A DNA stretch of 19,066 bases from the NCBI GenBank assembly GCA_001310715.1, contig BAXV01000072.1, positions 1-19,066 of the forward strand, given 5' to 3'. A program made the translations under genes and the position numbers. Shown piece by piece: positions 16,803-19,066 of the stretch (position 1 is its first letter; each line of letters opens with the position of its first letter). A model generated the notes under the pieces. The model was not told the origin of the DNA. It was given only the letters and a program-made list of their open reading frames with translations, and searched no databases. The stretch is from Pseudovibrio sp. JCM 19062 (GTDB lineage: Bacteria > Pseudomonadota > Alphaproteobacteria > Rhizobiales > Stappiaceae).

Positions 16803-17461
16803 TTATCGAGCCTGATCCAACATACGCTTACATTCCAGAAGCTCAAAGAGCGTGGATTGCAGCCGGTCTACATCATCCTTGGAAAGACCGGAGGAACGCG
16901 TTGCCTGTTCCTTCTCGGAGCCCATAAAGCGGTCCATAAAACCAAACGCGCCGTGACCACCTTTACCATGCTGGTCAGGCATATCATCCGGCAATAAGCC
17001 AGACGGTAGAGGCATCTGCGGCTCAGGCTCGCTTTCAACAGCAAGATCGCCCTCAGACTCACTCTCCTCAACACCGCAGTCTCAGTTTGCGGAGCGCTTT
17101 GCGCGGACTGGGCAGAAGCTTGAGAGGGATCAGGCGCAACACCAACAGGCGTCACAGTGCCGGAGGAGTTCGGAATGACAACGCCACTCCCCTCTTTCCA
17201 GACATCCATAACAACGTGCACGCCTTGCTCTCGCAAGATACGTTGCACGCCCTTGATCGTGTAGCCTTCCCCATAGAGCAAATGGCGGATACCGCGCAAA
17301 AGCTCAAGATCGTCAGGTCTGTAGTAGCGGCGACCACCGCCTCGTTTCAGAGGCCTGATCTGGGCAAATCTTGTTTCCCAGAACCGCAGAACGTGCTGCG
17401 GCAGATCCAGTTCAACAGCTACTTCACTAATTGTTCGGAACGCGTCGGCGCTCTTCTCCAC
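16803..17461 (-). CDS. MerR family transcriptional regulator downstream of ihfA (one frame break)
   Basis: The repaired protein is 219 residues. The GTG at 17461 has GAGGG eight bases upstream. The N-terminal winged helix is typical: [44 protein letters not shown] and [19 protein letters not shown] long low-complexity linker follows (Ser/Gln/Ala, then Glu-rich [17 protein letters not shown]). The frame breaks near 17074-17076; with one base added the Glu-rich linker continues as [13 protein letters not shown] and the C-terminal helix [19 protein letters not shown] appears, ending at 16803. It has no recognisable effector domain. In many Hyphomicrobiales a MerR gene of this kind follows fabH-ihfA, which matches here (42 bases after ihfA). 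Targets are unknown. Confidence 0.87.
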
Positions 17462-17503
17462 GATGCAGACCCTCTAAAACCTTATTATTCTCGGGGCAGC
17501 AAA

Positions 17504-17815
17504 TTAGCTGGCGCCCTCAACCAGAGCATCGTTGATGCGCTGTTTAAGAACATTGCTTGGCTTGAAGACCATAACCCGGCGTGGAGAAATCGGAACTTCC
17601 TCACCCGTTTTTGGGTTACGACCAATGCGTTCACCTTTGGAGCGAACCACAAAAGAGCCAAAGCTAGACAATTTGACAGACTCGCCGTTCTCCAGGCTTG
17701 CAGAAATTTCCGCAAGGACCTGTTCAACGAGTTCGGCAGATTCAGTTCGAGACAGGCCGACCTTCTGGTAAACCGCTTCACACAAATCTGCGCGGGTTAC
17801 AGTGTGACTACCCAT
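17504..17815 (-). CDS. ihfA: Integration host factor subunit alpha
   Basis: This is a nucleoid protein of 103 residues that pairs with IhfB and bends DNA sharply. The ATG at 17815 has an exceptionally strong GGAGGAGGG ribosome site (17820-17828), so I reject longer starts. The sequence [42 protein letters not shown] and then the DNA-binding arm [20 protein letters not shown] (intercalating Pro after RN) match the IHF-alpha family. It lies 132 bases after fabH and 42 before merR on the same strand. The frame is intact. Confidence 0.96.
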   Translation of the reverse strand: MGSHTVTRADLCEAVYQKVGLSRTESAELVEQVLAEISASLENGESVKLSSFGSFVVRSKGERIGRNPKTGEEVPISPRRVMVFKPSNVLKQRINDALVEGAS

Positions 17816-17872
17816 TCCACCCTCCTCCGGTAAAGCATGATCCGTAAGAATAAAGCTTGCTTTCAACAAGTT

Positions 17873-17901
17873 ACGGTATGGCCAACCGGCCTCAGCGTCA
17901 A
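17873..17901 (-). promoter_or_regulatory. Possible promoter for ihfA
   Basis: On the minus strand TTGACG (17896-17901) is followed after 17 bases by TACCGT (17873-17878). The -35 box is good and the -10 box poor. The 132-base gap between fabH and ihfA makes a separate ihfA promoter reasonable. Confidence 0.3.
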
Positions 17902-17947
17902 CAGCTCATTTGCCAAGAAATGCAACCCTTTGGTTTTATGCCCCTTT

Positions 17948-18925
17948 TTACCACTTAAGGAGCACGGAACCCCAGGTAAAGCCCCCGCCCATCGCCTCAA
18001 GCATGATCAAATCACCCTTTTTGACATCACCGGATCTAACGATGCTATCAAGTGCCAGGGGAATCGATGCAGCCGACGTGTTGCCGTGCTCGGAAACTGT
18101 TTTCACTACCTTTTCAGGCGCGATGCCAAGTTTCTTCGCAGACGCGTCAATAATGCGCTGGTTGGCTTGATGCGGCACGAACCAGTCCAGATCTTCCGCA
18201 GTTGTGCCAGTCGCTTCAAAGGAAGCTTCGATCACATCAGTGACCATGCCAACTGCATGCTTGAACACTTCACGGCCCTGCATACGCAGATGACCTGCTG
18301 TCTGGGTGGTAGACGGACCACCATCCACATAAAGCTTGTCTTTGTGGCGACCATCAGAGCGCAGCTGACAGGTCAGCACACCGCTCTCATCAAGAGAAGG
18401 CGCACCCTCCTGCGCTTCCATGACGACAGCGCCCGCACCATCACCAAACAGAACGCAGGTTGTACGGTCTTCCCAGTCCAGAATGCGGGAGAACGTTTCC
18501 GCGCCAATCACAAGCGCACGTTTTGCCAGACCGCCGCGCAAGTATGCATCAGCCGTGGTGACAGCATAAACGAAGCCAGAGCACACTGCCTGAATATCAA
18601 AAGCAAAGCCGTGGTTGATCCCAAGCGCAGCCTGAACATCAACAGCCGTTGCCGGGAACGTATTATCAGGTGTAGAGGTTGCCAGAACGATCAAATCGAT
18701 GTCCTGCGCATCAATACCTGCATTTTCCAGTGCAGCCTTTGCCGCTTTAATCGCAAGATGTGAGGTAAACTCACCTTCTGCGGCTATATGACGGTTCTTG
18801 ATCCCGGTACGCTGAACGATCCACTCATCAGAAGTGTCAACAAACTCGGTGAGCTGCTGGTTAGTTAGTGCTTTTTTGGGCAGGTAACTACCGCAGCCCA
18901 AAAACACAGAGCGAAGTGCCTTCAC
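17948..18925 (-). CDS. fabH: Beta-ketoacyl-ACP synthase III
   Basis: This cytoplasmic enzyme starts type II fatty-acid synthesis by condensing acetyl-CoA (or another acyl-CoA) with malonyl-ACP. It is full length, 325 residues, frame intact. The GTG start at 18925 follows GAAGGG. The complete Cys-His-Asn triad is visible: Cys115 in AVCSGFVYA, His252 in PHQAN, Asn282 in HGNTSA. Also present are [12 protein letters not shown] near the N-terminus and GGGFTWGS at the C-terminus, both family hallmarks. It lies 10 bases after plsX on the same strand, so the two are co-transcribed and link fatty-acid to phospholipid synthesis. Confidence 0.97.
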   Translation of the reverse strand: MKALRSVFLGCGSYLPKKALTNQQLTEFVDTSDEWIVQRTGIKNRHIAAEGEFTSHLAIKAAKAALENAGIDAQDIDLIVLATSTPDNTFPATAVDVQAALGINHGFAFDIQAVCSGFVYAVTTADAYLRGGLAKRALVIGAETFSRILDWEDRTTCVLFGDGAGAVVMEAQEGAPSLDESGVLTCQLRSDGRHKDKLYVDGGPSTTQTAGHLRMQGREVFKHAVGMVTDVIEASFEATGTTAEDLDWFVPHQANQRIIDASAKKLGIAPEKVVKTVSEHGNTSAASIPLALDSIVRSGDVKKGDLIMLEAMGGGFTWGSVLLKW

Positions 18926-18935
18926 TTTAAACCCT

Positions 18936-19066
18936 TCAGTTTTCTTCAGCTTCTGAGAAACGACCGCGATGGTAGTTCACCAGATCTTCAGAGATCTTTT
19001 TTTATCAGTTCATTCTTGGCCATATCGTAGGCCAGTTCTACTGCAGAGGCGAAGCCCTCGGCATCA
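18936..19066 (-). CDS. plsX: Phosphate acyltransferase PlsX, C-terminal end only (one frame break)
   Basis: PlsX makes acyl-phosphate from acyl-ACP for phospholipid synthesis. Only the last 43 or so codons are in the window. They read [20 protein letters not shown], then a run of seven A (18997-19003 on the complementary strand); as given, a stop follows soon. With one A removed the text is [22 protein letters not shown] and the stop falls at 18936-18938, ten bases before the fabH start. The [15 protein letters not shown] segment and this gene order are typical of PlsX in the order. An essential gene broken by an extra base in a homopolymer argues for sequence error. Confidence 0.87.

Noticed and set aside
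17837..18763. A 308-codon plus-strand frame opposite fabH
   Set aside because: fabH is complete with its full catalytic triad on the other strand; the antisense frame has no recognisable domain.
1..19066. CRISPR arrays, insertion sequences, rRNA genes, riboswitches
   Set aside because: No regularly spaced repeats, transposase-like proteins, terminal inverted repeats or conserved RNA cores were seen on either strand.

Overview
The window reads as chromosomal DNA of an alphaproteobacterium of the order Hyphomicrobiales (Rhizobiales). The evidence is the right-hand gene string plsX-fabH-ihfA-merR, a DUF2842 gene beside heme A synthase, and a three-domain kinase/M23/class III aminotransferase protein. 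By eye the G+C content is moderate, near the low fifties. A marine Stappiaceae such as Pseudovibrio would fit, but the genus is a guess.

Layout. (1) 1-222: start of ctaA (-). (2) 511-715: DUF2842 (+). (3) 726-10542: an envelope or exopolysaccharide locus in divergent blocks. It holds a polysaccharide deacetylase (-), a CelD-type GNAT (+), a Wzc/GumC-like chain-length protein with a degenerate kinase domain (-), a short Wza lipoprotein (+), a GT4 glycosyltransferase, a polyprenyl-phosphate hexose-1-phosphate transferase and a Wzy-type polymerase (+). Together these can prime, assemble, polymerise, modify and export one polysaccharide; only a Wzx flippase is missing. The mix of deacetylase, GNAT and kinase-dead co-polymerase resembles holdfast / unipolar-polysaccharide loci. 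(4) 10680-10756: tRNA-Pro(GGG) (+). (5) 10735-12841: a phage- or GTA-like minus-strand module with a MazG-like protein, a DUF2793 tail-fibre protein and a GH108 endolysin carrying a C-terminal membrane segment; the endolysin's 3' end lies inside the tRNA gene. (6) 13100-16158: a very large kinase + M23 + PLP phospholyase-type protein (-), with a divergent Lrp/AsnC regulator (16295-16722, +). (7) 16803-19066: merR, ihfA, fabH and plsX (-), a fatty-acid/phospholipid and nucleoid-protein cluster.

Caution for every reader: 11 of the 18 protein genes are interrupted by single-base frame breaks (17 in all), mostly in short homopolymers. They hit housekeeping genes (ctaA, plsX) as often as accessory ones. 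In each case adding or removing one base restores a family-typical protein. I treat them as sequence errors, give whole-gene coordinates and mark each break. No intergenic stretch exceeds 300 bases; the longest are 223-510 and 12842-13099. I saw no IS element, CRISPR array or rRNA.
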